Origin: Phenylobacterium sp. J367
Lineage (GTDB): Bacteria > Pseudomonadota > Alphaproteobacteria > Caulobacterales > Caulobacteraceae
Length of the DNA: 64,000 nt
Direction of reading: 5' to 3'
Assembly: GCF_024699985.1 (NCBI RefSeq)
Contig: NZ_JAJONA010000001.1
Coordinates: 1,674,001-1,738,000 of the forward strand
This document shows positions 8,208-17,665 of the stretch, one piece after another; position 1 is the first letter of the stretch, and every line of letters begins with the position of its first letter. The position numbers and the translations under genes are program-made. The notes below the pieces were generated by a model that ran no database searches, was not told the DNA's origin, and worked only from the letters and a program-made list of their open reading frames with translations.

Positions 8208-9619
8208 ACGCCAACCTCGCGGCCATCCTCTACCTCGTCTCAGGCGTCCTGTTCATCCTGGCGCTGCGGGGCTTGTCCTCGCCGACCTCCAGCCAGGCGG
8301 GCAACCGCAACGGCATGATCGGCATGGCGATCGCGGTCGGCGCCACGCTGGCCACGCTCTGGAGCCAGGGGGCCCTGGACGGCCTGACCCTGGCCCTGAT
8401 CGGCGGCGGCGTGGCGATCGGCGGCGCGATCGGGGCGGTGATCGCCCGCAAGGTCGCCATGACCTCGATGCCCCAGCTCGTGGCCGCCTTCCACAGCCTG
8501 GTCGGCATGGCCGCCTGCCTGGTGGCGGTCGCCGCCATCCACACGCCCGAGGCCTACGGCATCGCCGAGGCCGGCCGCGTCCATATGATCTCGTTGATCG
8601 AGCTCAGCCTCGGCCTGGCCATCGGCGCCGTGACCTTCACCGGCTCGGTGATCGCCTTCGCCAAGCTGAACGGCAACATGAGCGGGGCCCCGATCCTGCT
8701 GCCGGCCCGCCACCTGCTGAACGTCGTCATCGCGCTCGCCATCATCGCCCTGGTGGTCGTGCTGGTCATGAGCGGCGGGACAGCGCTCTGGGCCTTCTGG
8801 GCGATCTTCGCGCTCAGCCTGCTGATCGGCGTCACCCTGATCATCCCGATCGGCGGGGCGGACATGCCGGTCGTGGTGTCGATGCTGAACAGCTACTCCG
8901 GCTGGGCCGCGGCGGCGCTGGGCTTCACGCTCGAGAACACCACCCTGATCATCACCGGCGCCCTGGTCGGCTCCTCGGGCGCGATCCTCAGCTACATCAT
9001 GTGCAAGGGCATGAACCGCAGCTTCGTCTCGGTGATCCTCGGCGGCTTCGGCGCCGACGACAGCGCGGCGGCCTCCGGCGGCAAGGTGGAAACCCGGCCG
9101 GTGAAGCAGGGCTCGGCCGACGACGCGGCCTTCATCATGAAGAACGCGTCCAAGGTGATCATCGTCCCCGGCTACGGCATGGCGGTCAGCCAGGCGCAGC
9201 ACGCGTTGCGCGAGATGGCCGACACGCTGAAGGAGGAGGGCGTCGAGGTGAAGTACGCCATCCACCCGGTGGCCGGCCGGATGCCCGGGCACATGAACGT
9301 GCTCCTTGCAGAAGCGAACGTCCCCTACGACGAGGTGTTCGAGCTGGAGGACATCAACTCCGAGTTCTCCACCGCCGACGTGGCCTTCGTGATCGGGGCC
9401 AACGACGTCACCAACCCGGCGGCCAAGACCGACCCCACCTCGGCGATCTACGGCATGCCGATCCTCGACGTGGAGAAGGCCCGCACGGTGCTGTTCGTGA
9501 AGCGCGGCATGTCGTCGGGCTACGCCGGCGTCGAGAACGAGCTCTTCTTCCGCGATAACACCATGATGCTGTTCGGCGACGCCAAGAAGATGGTCGAGGG
9601 GATCCTGAAGTCGCTCTGA
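8204..9619 (+). CDS. pntB: NAD(P) transhydrogenase subunit beta
   Basis: A 471-aa subunit: an N-terminal bundle of membrane helices (domain II), then the NADP(H)-binding domain III. Family motifs include SYSGWAAAALGF, VIIVPGYGMAVSQAQH and FVIGANDVTNPAA, with VLFVKRGMSSGYAGVEN near the end. Final gene of the operon. It completes the proton pump that makes NADPH from NADH. Confidence 0.96.
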   Translation: MNANLAAILYLVSGVLFILALRGLSSPTSSQAGNRNGMIGMAIAVGATLATLWSQGALDGLTLALIGGGVAIGGAIGAVIARKVAMTSMPQLVAAFHSLVGMAACLVAVAAIHTPEAYGIAEAGRVHMISLIELSLGLAIGAVTFTGSVIAFAKLNGNMSGAPILLPARHLLNVVIALAIIALVVVLVMSGGTALWAFWAIFALSLLIGVTLIIPIGGADMPVVVSMLNSYSGWAAAALGFTLENTTLIITGALVGSSGAILSYIMCKGMNRSFVSVILGGFGADDSAAASGGKVETRPVKQGSADDAAFIMKNASKVIIVPGYGMAVSQAQHALREMADTLKEEGVEVKYAIHPVAGRMPGHMNVLLAEANVPYDEVFELEDINSEFSTADVAFVIGANDVTNPAAKTDPTSAIYGMPILDVEKARTVLFVKRGMSSGYAGVENELFFRDNTMMLFGDAKKMVEGILKSL

Positions 9620-9629
9620 GGCGGCCGCC

Positions 9630-10940
9630 TCAGGCGCCGATGTCCCAGGCGTTCCAGATCCCGCCGACGGTGGTGACCATCGCGTCGTCGAGAGCGACGC
9701 TCACAGGCGGGGGTTCGCCGGCGCCGAGCTTGCTCTGCACGTTGGCGACCCAGATGTAGCCGTCCACCACCCCGTCGCCGTCGAGGTCGACCTCGACGCG
9801 GCGGCCGGGGCCGAAGCTGGTCCCCGGCGGCAGAAGGCCCGTGCCGTCGGTCGGCGGGTGTTCCTCGGTCTCCATGTCGCCCGGCGGCGAGGGCGGAAGC
9901 ACAACCGGCCCCCCCTTCTCGGTCTCGACCTCGTCGCCCTCCTCGGCGCGGAAGTCGAGGATCACGCCCAGCAGGGTGCTGGCGTCGCCCATGACGATGG
10001 GCCTTGCGATCACGAAGGTGTCGGCGCCCGACCCGCCCTCGGCGACGGTCTCGGCGTTTACCATCAGCCGGTCGGCCCCGGCGCCGCCCTGCAGGAAATC
10101 GTAGCCGGCGTGGTTCGTGCCGCCGCCGGAGAGGGTGTCGTTCCCGTCGCCGCCCTGCAGGTGATCGACGCCGGAGGTCCCGGTCAGCACGTCGTCGCCG
10201 TCGCCGCCCCTGATCACATTGACCGCCGCCGCGCGCGCCTCGGCGACCTGCGCGGCTTCCTCGGGCTCAGGCTTGCCGAGCGGCTGGGCCTCGTCCTTGG
10301 CGGCGACGTGGAGCGCGGTCTGCGGCGCCGCGACCGCCGGGGCCTGCGGCCCGGCCGCCGCGAGCTCCACTGTCCTCGGCGCGGGCTCGGCGTCGGAGGT
10401 GACGACCACGGCCTGGGTCGCGACCTCGCGCTTCTCGTTCAGCGAATTGTCCTCTGCCAGCGTCGGCGGGGGCGGCGGGTCGCTGTCGAAATGCAGCTCC
10501 TCGCCGAGTTCGCCGGCTTCGATCACCGCCGCGCTGGTCTCGTAGAAGAAGGCCGTCGCCACCACGAGCGCGATGAAGGTCTGGGCCTGGCGGCCGGCCA
10601 GGCTGAACGGAACGACCACATCGCCCTGCGGCGTATCGTCATCGACGGCCAGCCGCTCGGCCAGCGCCAGATGCAGGTCGGCCCCCTCGGCGATGGCGTC
10701 GTCAACGGCATAGTGGACCACGAAGCGGCCGCCGATACGGGCCACGTGGACAAGGACCTCCTCGTTCTGGTCCTTCACCACGCACCAGGGGTCGCCGTCC
10801 TCGGTGGCCCCGTAGATGACCTCGACCCGGAGACCCTCCTCCGCGAACTGCCGGCCGAGCGCCTCCAGCCGCGCGCGTTCGGCCGCGGTCCAGTCGCCGC
10901 TTTCGCGAACCCTCGCGATGAACGGGAGGACGTCACCCAT
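9630..10940 (-). CDS. RTX-repeat protein with conserved N-terminal domain
   Basis: 436 aa. Residues 1 to about 110 form a compact domain (DVLPFIARVRESGDWTAAERARLEAL ... PWCVVKDQNEEVLVHVARIGGRFVVHYAVDD). A hydrophobic segment follows (QTFIALVVATAFFYET), then a Pro/Ala-rich linker. Next come hemolysin-type calcium-binding nonapeptides: GGDGDDVLTG, GGDGNDTLSGG, GGAGADRL. The C-terminal third has EF-like DLDGDGVVDGY and reads like an RTX secretion end. It is co-directional with the XRE gene, 18 bp away. Probably a surface or type I-secreted protein, but the hydrophobic segment would also allow an anchored form. The N-terminal domain's role is unknown. Confidence 0.72.
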   Translation of the reverse strand: MGDVLPFIARVRESGDWTAAERARLEALGRQFAEEGLRVEVIYGATEDGDPWCVVKDQNEEVLVHVARIGGRFVVHYAVDDAIAEGADLHLALAERLAVDDDTPQGDVVVPFSLAGRQAQTFIALVVATAFFYETSAAVIEAGELGEELHFDSDPPPPPTLAEDNSLNEKREVATQAVVVTSDAEPAPRTVELAAAGPQAPAVAAPQTALHVAAKDEAQPLGKPEPEEAAQVAEARAAAVNVIRGGDGDDVLTGTSGVDHLQGGDGNDTLSGGGTNHAGYDFLQGGAGADRLMVNAETVAEGGSGADTFVIARPIVMGDASTLLGVILDFRAEEGDEVETEKGGPVVLPPSPPGDMETEEHPPTDGTGLLPPGTSFGPGRRVEVDLDGDGVVDGYIWVANVQSKLGAGEPPPVSVALDDAMVTTVGGIWNAWDIGA

Positions 10941-10958
10941 GGACGGTCAGGTATCCCC

Positions 10959-11282
10959 TCAGGCCTGGGCCGCCTGGCGGCCCGCGTCTTCGAACAGCAG
11001 GCGGTACAACTCGGGTTCGTAGTACCCCAGGAGGGTGCGGGCGAACTCGCCGGGATCGACGCCGAGCGCCTCGGCCCAGGCCCGCTGGGTCTCGATGGGG
11101 AGGCGTCCCAGACCGCTCTCCACCTGGCTCACGAAGGTGTAGTAGCGCAAGCCGACGCGGTCGGCGAGTTCCGCCTGGGTGAGGCCGGCCGTCTCCCGCG
11201 CGCCCTTCAGCCAGCGTCCGGCCTGCTGGCGCAGCAGCTTGGTCTGAGCGGCCTTGGCGGGATCAGCGGCGGGTCTCGGCAT
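10959..11282 (-). CDS. XRE-family helix-turn-helix regulator
   Basis: 107 aa with a central HTH (AGLTQAELADRVGLRYYTFVSQVESG) and an alpha-helical C-terminal tail (YYEPELYRLLFE). It is the first gene of a two-gene unit with the RTX-repeat protein and is divergent from the autotransporter across a 187-bp region. Control of either neighbour is an inference from position. Confidence 0.8.
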   Translation of the reverse strand: MPRPAADPAKAAQTKLLRQQAGRWLKGARETAGLTQAELADRVGLRYYTFVSQVESGLGRLPIETQRAWAEALGVDPGEFARTLLGYYEPELYRLLFEDAGRQAAQA

Positions 11283-11469
11283 GGTCGCTCCTGGGCGATC
11301 GATAACGGCGCTCCGTCAAGAGCGTCTTGAAGCGCCCCGGGAAGCCGCGTACAGTTTTTACGAAACAAGTACATACGTCACGGTCGTCCGCTTGTCACGG
11401 GGAGCCTGCCAACTTAAGAACGGGCGGGCTTATCGGGGCGCGGGGGCGCGCCAGGGGATCTCCAGAATC
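11283..11469. promoter_or_regulatory. Divergent promoter region, XRE/autotransporter
   Basis: 187 bp between opposite start codons. It holds an A/T-rich segment around 11350-11390 (GTTTTTACGAAACAAG, then TACATACGTCACG) unlike the surrounding high-G+C sequence. That makes it the likely site of promoter and operator. No exact palindrome could be fixed by eye. Confidence 0.4.
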
Positions 11470-14400
11470 ATGAAGCGTCTGTTCGTGTCCGCGGCCCTCC
11501 TGCCGCTGGCCTATGCTGCGTCCGCCAGCGCCGAGACCAAGATCACGACCGCCACGACGACACCGGTGCAGACGGCGACGGTGGCCAATGGTGCGCGCGA
11601 CGACCTGACGGTCGAGGCCACCGGCTCGATCAAGCCGACCACGTCCGGCGCGGCAGTGACCCTGAATTCCTCCAACGCGGTGAAGAGCTCGGGCACCGTC
11701 GGCTTCGACACCGGGGTCAACAACTCCACGGCGCTGCTGGTCCTCGGCGGCAACACCGGCTCGGTGAGCAACAGCGGCGTGCTGCTGTCCACCGAGGATT
11801 ACACGCCCACCGACACGGACAACGACGGCGACCTGGACGGGCTGTTCGCCCAGGGTTCGAACCGCGTAGGCCTGCGGGTCACCGGTCCCGGCGCCTTCAC
11901 CGGCGACATCCGCAACGAGGCGGCCGGCTCGATCAGCATCGAGGGCAACGACTCCGCGGGCATCCTGATGGACACCCGGCTGAACGGTTCGCTGATCAAC
12001 GGCGGCGCGGTGAGCGTCATCGGCGACCGCAGCGTCGGCATCTCGGCCACCGACATCTCGGTCAACGCCGACATCAACGGGACCGTCCAGGTGCGCGGCG
12101 AGGCGTCGAATGGCGTCGTGCTGGGCGACGTGGGCGGCGCGGTGCGGATGCAGGGCGTGATTTCGGTCACCGGTTACCGCGACACCACCCGCTTCATCGA
12201 TTCCGTCCGCGCGAAGCTGGACGCCGACGACCTGAAGCAGGGCGGCGCCGGCCTCAAGGTCGTGGGCAATGTGGCGGGCGGCGTGATCCTCGACACCCGG
12301 CCGGCCGACAACGACGCCAACGACACCGACGAGGACGACGACGGCGTCGCCGACGCCTCCGAGGGCAACGCCTCGATCAACGTGGTCGGCGCAGCGCCGG
12401 CCATCGCCATCGGCGCCGCCGACCGGGCCACGACCATCGGCCTCGTCGGCGCTGGCGACAAGGCCTACGGCCTGGTGATCAAGGGCGAGGCCGTGGGCTC
12501 CGGCCTGCAGGACGGCGTCGCCTCCACCGGCGTCAGGATCGGCGAGGCCGGCGGCGGCGTCACCACCATCGTCAACGGCATCAACATCCTCGGCGGCCGG
12601 GTCAGCGCCACCTCCTACGGCGCGGACGTCACCGCCCAGGGCGGCGCGGCCACCGGCCTGCTGATCAACCAAAACGGCGTCGTGCCGGCGCTGCGCAACT
12701 CCGGGACCATCGAGGCCATCCTGGCCAACGGCTCGCAGGACGCCCGCGCGGTCGTCGACCTCTCCGGCAGCCTGTCGCTGGTGGAGAACACCGGCGTCAT
12801 CCGCGCCCTTTCCACGCCCAGGACCGGCTCGACCAACGCCGGCCAGGCGATCGCGCTCGACCTGCGCGCCAACGTCTCCGGCGCCACGGTGCGTCAGACC
12901 AAGGCGACGAGCACCAGCACGCCCGCGATCCTGGGCGACGTCCTGTTCGGCTCGGGCGCGGACCGGCTGGAAATCCAGGGCGGCACGCTGACCGGCGCCA
13001 TGGGCTTCGGCACGGGCGCCGACACCCTGGTGATCGACGCGGGCGGCGTGGTGACGGGCCGGCTGACCGACACCGACGGCCGCCTCGACGTCAGCGTGGG
13101 GGGACGGCCGCCTGGCGGTGACCAACACCGAGGTGATCCAGATTTCCTCGCTGTCCCTGGGCGCCAAAAGCGTGCTGGCGGTCACGGTCGACGGGGAGAC
13201 CGGCGTCGCGACGCGGGTCAACGTCTCGGGCGCGACGACCGTCGCCTCGGGCGCGCAGTTCGACCTGAACCTCGCCTCGCTGCAGCGGGGGGCCAAGTCC
13301 TACGAGATCATCCGCTCGAACGCGCTCACCGTGCAGGGCGGCACGGCCACCCTGGCCGGCGCGCCGTTCCTCTACACCGCGTCCCTGCGCAACGACGCCA
13401 ACGCGGTCTATGTGGACATCCGCCCGAAGACCGCCACCGAGCTTGGTCTCAATCGGTCGGGCGCCGCAGCCTTCGGCGCGGTGTTCGACAACCTCGACAG
13501 GAACGGCTCGATCGAGAGCGCGATCCTCTCGCAGAAGACAAACGAGGGCTTCCGCGCGGTCTATGACCAGCTTCTCCCCGACCACTCGGGCGGAGCCCTG
13601 ATGTCGGCCCAGGCGATCTCCACGGCCATTTCTTCGGCGATCGCGCACCCGCACGCGCCGAACGGCGGCGGCGGCAATGGCGTCTGGGCGGAAGAGATCC
13701 TGTTCCAGATCGACCGCGACGCCGAGGATGCGCTGGGCTTCGAGTCGGAAGGCTTCGGCCTGGCCGGCGGCTACGAACTGGTCGGCGACAACCAGGCCGT
13801 GGGCCTCTCCGCCAGCTTCGTCAGCGTCGAATACAACGACCAGGGCGCGGCGGCCGGCGAGAAGATCGCCATGAACTTCCTTGGCGGCGGCGCCTACTGG
13901 CGCGTCCAGGCCGGCGGGTTCCAGGGCAACGTCCGCGGCGGCCTCGGCTACGCCTCCTTCGATTCGACCCGCGTGCTGACCACCGGCGACATCAACCTGC
14001 GTTCGGAAGCCGACTGGAACGGCTGGCTGATCGAGGGCCACGCCGGCGTGTCCTACGAGGCGCGGCTCGGCCTGTTCTACGCCCGGCCGGAGCTGTCAGC
14101 CGACTACATCCGGCTCTCCGAGGACGGCTACACCGAGGCCGGCGGCGGCAACGGCTTCGACCTGACGGTCGAGGACCGCAAGGGCGACCTGCTGACCGGA
14201 TCGGCGCTGATGGCGCTCGGCGCGCGGTTCGGCGACGATTTCTGGTGGGCTCCGGAGGTCAAGGTCGGCTGGCGCGCCAAGCTCGCCGGAGACGCTGGCA
14301 AGACGGTCGCCCGGTTCGGGACCGGCACGCAGTTCAGCCTCGATGCGGAAGACGCCTTCAAGGGCGGCGCGGTGGCCCGCGTGGGCGTCCGCGGGGGCGC

Positions 14401-14494
14401 CAACCAGGTGCTCTACGCCATCGAAGGCGGCGGCGTGTTCGACGACAGCTACAAGGAATACGACCTGCGCGCGGTCGTCCGGTTCCTCTTCTAG
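11470..14494 (+). CDS. Type V autotransporter with beta-barrel domain; frameshifted
   Basis: About 1007 aa when read across one extra G in the G6 run 13098-13103. It has a signal peptide (MKRLFVSAALLPLAYAASASAE). The long passenger is made of short Gly/Asn/Val-rich repeats typical of a beta-helix, with two Asp-rich insertions (DTDNDGDLDG, DNDANDTDEDDDG). A C-terminal barrel of about 270 aa ends in the outer-membrane signature VRFLF. The frames join as DVSVGDGRLAVTNTEVIQ. The passenger is exported to the cell surface; adhesion or self-association is a family-level guess. It faces the XRE/RTX pair. Confidence 0.85.
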
Positions 14495-14515
14495 GACCGC
14501 GCACCGACAGCAAAG

Positions 14516-14573
14516 CTTGGCGGCCGGTTCCGGTCTCCCGCGGACAGTTTCGAATGTCCGGCCGCCAAGTTTT
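14516..14573 (+). terminator. Long-loop hairpin after autotransporter
   Basis: Twelve-base inverted repeat CTTGGCGGCCGG / CCGGCCGCCAAG (14516-14527 and 14558-14569) followed by TTTT. The 30-nt loop is larger than usual but contains a further GGACA/TGTCC pairing. Placed 21 bp after the stop, it probably terminates autotransporter transcription. Confidence 0.55.
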
Positions 14574-14631
14574 CGCCTAGAAGCTCGCCCAGTTAACCAA
14601 CCCCTAACGGCGGGAATGCCGACGCCCGGGT

Positions 14632-14691
14632 GGTCTCCATAACGGAACCGCCCTCGAAAACGGGCGCGGCGGTGCTGGGAGACTATCAGCC
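14632..14691 (+). promoter_or_regulatory. Structured 5' leader that buries the M23 gene's RBS
   Basis: An outer stem GTCTCC (14633-14638) pairs with GGAGAC (14678-14683), which overlaps the only Shine-Dalgarno-like sequence before the TTG start at 14692. An inner stem forms from GCCC/GGGC (about 14650-14665), with ACC/GGT pairing outside it. The layout suggests translation controlled by melting or ligand-dependent refolding. It is seen by eye only and matches no riboswitch family I know. Confidence 0.4.
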
Positions 14692-15676
14692 TTGACGGAA
14701 GCGAGTTCGGCTCTCGAGGCGCGTGCGCGTCACTGGATCATCGATGCGGGCATCGGCGCGGCCGTCGCCCTGGGCGCCATCACGGCGGCGAACGCGGCCC
14801 TGCCGGACCGCCCAGAGCCTGCCGCGGCTCCGCCGACCAGCGTCGCCCGCCTCGTCTCCGCGCCCGCCGCGCCCGCCACGCCCGCTGCAGCCGTCGAACC
14901 CGCCGTCCTGATCGCCTTCCGCACGCCGGTGGCCGGCGAAGAGGTCGTCTCGCCGTTCGGCCTACGCCAGCTTCCGTGGGAAGAAAACGGCCGCCTGCAC
15001 GAGGGCGTCGACATCGCCGCCGACTTCGGCGCGCCGGTGCTGGCCTCGGCCGACGGCGTCGTCACCCGCGCCGGGCAGAGCAGCAGCTACGGCCGTTTCG
15101 TGGAACTCGTCCACGCCGAGGGCCTGACCACGCTCTACGCCCACATGGGCGCAGTGGCCGACGGCATGCGGCCGGGCCGGGCTGTCGCCGCGGGAACGGT
15201 GGTCGGCAAGGTGGGCTCGTCGGGGACCTCCACCGGCCCGCACCTGCATTTCGAGGTCCGCGACGCCCGGGACCGGCCACTGAACCCGACGCTGTTCATG
15301 GGCCGGGCCTTCGCCAGCGCCGACGATCTCCCGCTTACGGAAGCCCGCCGCTTCCCGCGCCGCGTCCGCATGGCGTTCGTCTCGCGCATCCCGGAGAGCA
15401 AGAAGCTGCTGATGCAGGCGAAGCTGGAGCGCAAGTCGGGAGCCCTGGCCGCCGACGCGCCGGGCGTGGCCCGCGACGCCGGCGTCACCGTGCGCTACGG
15501 CGACGGCCGGCCACGCGCGACCATCCGCTTCAACGCCGACCGCCGGCCGGTGCCCGCGTACGGCTCGGAGCCCGCGCCCCGGCCGCCGTCGCTCGGGCCC
15601 GCCGCGGCCCCCACGGCCCGCCGCGCCCACGCCCGCTCCCGCCGCCGAGGACGCGATCGCCACCGCCAACGGCTGA
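14692..15676 (+). CDS. M23-family (LytM-like) peptidase; C-terminal frameshift
   Basis: Starts at TTG, with one N-terminal membrane segment (GIGAAVALGAITAANAAL), an Ala/Pro linker, and a peptidase M23 domain. The zinc motif is GRLHEGVDIAADFG and the active-site stretch is TGPHLHFEVRD. Typical role: a periplasmic peptidoglycan endopeptidase or a LytM activator. An extra C at 15608-15612 shifts the tail; without it the protein ends at 15674-15676 after a Pro/Ala-rich tail (PTPAPAAEDAIATANG). The leader hairpin is described separately. Confidence 0.85.
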
Positions 15677-15742
15677 ACGGCTCGACGGCTCGACGGCGCG
15701 CGGTCGGGGCACCATATCTGAGGGGCTCGGGAGATCGCGCGC

Positions 15743-16789
15743 ATGAAATACAACCAGCTTGGCCGGACCGGCCTCTATGTGTCCGAGATCTGCCTCGGGA
15801 CCATGACCTTCGGCGGCTCGAGCGAGGCGGGCATCTGGCGCGCCATCGGCGCCCTGCAGCAGGGCGAGGTGGACGCCATCGTCGGCAGCGCCATTGAGGC
15901 CGGGGTCAACTTCATCGATACGGCCGACGTCTACTCCTTCGGGGAGTCGGAGCGGCTCACCGGCCAGGCGCTGAAGAACCTCGGCGTGAAGCGCAGCGAC
16001 GTGGTGATCGCCACCAAGGTCTATGGCGAGATGGGACCTGGCCCCAACGACCGGGGCGCGAGCCGCGGTCACATCATGGATTCCGTGCAGCGGAGCCTGG
16101 AGCGGCTGCAGGTCGACCACATCGACCTCTACCAGATCCACGGCAACGACAGCGTGACCCCCGTCGACGAGACCTTGCGGGCGCTGGACGACCTGACGCG
16201 CCAGGGGCTCGTGCGGTACGTGGGCGTCTCGAACTGGCAGGCCTGGAAGATCGCCAAGGCGCTGGGGGTGAGCGAGCAGAAGGGCTATGCGCGCTTCGAG
16301 ACGCTGCAGGCCTACTACTCCATCGCCGGCCGCGACCTGGAGCGCGAGCTGGTCCCGATGCTGACGTCCGAGAAGCTCGGCCTGATGGTCTGGTCGCCGC
16401 TGGCCGGCGGCCTGCTGTCCGGCAAGTTCGGGCCGGGGTCCAACAATCCGCAGGACGCGCGCCGCACCAACTTCGACTTCCCGCCGGTGAACCGCGACCG
16501 CGCCTGGGCCTGCGTCGAGGCCATGCGCGAGGTCGGCGAGGCCCACGGCGCCTCGGTCGCCCGGGTGGCGCTGGCTTGGCTGCTCGCCAAGCCGCACGTG
16601 ATGAGCATCATCATCGGCGCCAAGACCCTGGAGCAGCTGGACGACAACCTGGCCGCCGTCGACCTCACGCTCACCGCCCAGGACGTCGCCCGGCTGGACG
16701 AGGTCAGCGAACTGGCGGCGGAATACCCCGGCTGGATGCTGCCCCGCCAGGGCGCGTCGCGCGTGCCGAAGCCGTTCACGAAGGACTGA
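15743..16789 (+). CDS. Aldo/keto reductase (voltage-channel beta-subunit-like group)
   Basis: 348 aa, intact. AKR signatures: GTMTFGG, GVNFIDTADVYSFGESE (catalytic Asp/Tyr), VVIATKVYG (Lys), and YQIHGNDSVTPVDETLRAL (His). The late segment SIIIGAKTLEQLDDNLAA is the NADPH-binding end. Reduces aldehydes or ketones with NADPH; substrate unknown. Single gene, in line with the following hydrolase. Confidence 0.93.
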   Translation: MKYNQLGRTGLYVSEICLGTMTFGGSSEAGIWRAIGALQQGEVDAIVGSAIEAGVNFIDTADVYSFGESERLTGQALKNLGVKRSDVVIATKVYGEMGPGPNDRGASRGHIMDSVQRSLERLQVDHIDLYQIHGNDSVTPVDETLRALDDLTRQGLVRYVGVSNWQAWKIAKALGVSEQKGYARFETLQAYYSIAGRDLERELVPMLTSEKLGLMVWSPLAGGLLSGKFGPGSNNPQDARRTNFDFPPVNRDRAWACVEAMREVGEAHGASVARVALAWLLAKPHVMSIIIGAKTLEQLDDNLAAVDLTLTAQDVARLDEVSELAAEYPGWMLPRQGASRVPKPFTKD

Positions 16790-16808
16790 TCCCCTGGCGT
16801 ACGCAGAG

Positions 16809-17665
16809 TTGAAGCCGGCGCTCGCGTTCCGCGGCGAGCAGGTGGACATCGGCGGCCGGCGCCTGCGCGCCGTGCGCGCGGGCCCGGCAGGATCGGGCCC
16901 GCTGATCTTCCTGGAGCATGGCGCCTTCGGCTGCGCCGCGGACTGGGCGGTGGTGCAGGAGCGGCTGGCGGCCAAGGGGCTGCGGAGCCTGGCCTACGAC
17001 CGCGCCGGCCTCGGCCATTCCGATCCCGGCCCCCGGCCCCGCGATGGCGGCGCCATCGTCGCCGACGCCCGGGCGCTGCTCGCCGCAGTCGGCGAGGAAG
17101 GGCCGCTGATCGCCGTCGGCCATTCCATGGGCGGGCTGATGGTGCGCCTGCTGGCGCTCGTCGAGCCGGCGCGCGTGAAGGGCCTGGTTCTGGTCGACGC
17201 CATGACGCCGGACGTCATCGCCTTGCCCGGCGGAGCACGCGCCGTCCGCTCGTTCGGGCGCGTGCTCAGGCTGGCCGAGGCCGGCGCCCGGGTCGGGCTG
17301 ATGCGGCCGGTGTCGCTGCTCACCGGCAACCTCATCGGCCTCACCGGCGAGGCGGCGGTGGAGAAGCGGCGGATCCACGGCTCCGCGCCCCACGCCCGCG
17401 GCGCGGCCGACGAGGTCGACGCCTGGCCCGCGACCTCCGCCCAGGCCGGCCGGACGGACCTGCCGCCGGAACTGCCGGTCGCCGTGATCACCGCGGGGGC
17501 GAGCAGGCGCGGCCGTGGCTGAAGACCCTGCAGTCCGCGCCGGCCCTCGCGTCGCGTCGCGGCCACGTGGAGCATGTGGCGGGCTCGACGCATGCGAGCC
17601 TGCTCGGTCGCCGGTTCGCCGACCCGGTCGTGCGTGGTGTCGAGCACGTGCTGGAAACCCTCTAG
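16809..17665 (+). CDS. Alpha/beta hydrolase; frameshifted
   Basis: Begins at TTG 19 bp after the reductase. Nucleophile elbow GHSMGG; oxyanion strand LEHGAFGCAADW; YDRAGLGHSDPG. The coding frame shifts at the G5 run 17495-17499. Deleting one G lets it continue as EQARPWLKTLQSAPAL to HVEHVAGSTHASLLGRR (putative catalytic His) and stop at 17663-17665. It resembles the hydrolase at 30971-31915 over most of its length, so the two are likely paralogues. Its end overlaps the convergent tilS stop. Confidence 0.8.

Noticed and set aside
13098..13103. Programmed frameshift in the autotransporter
   Set aside because: Same G-run signature as many unrelated genes in the window, without a slippery-site context; error is simpler.
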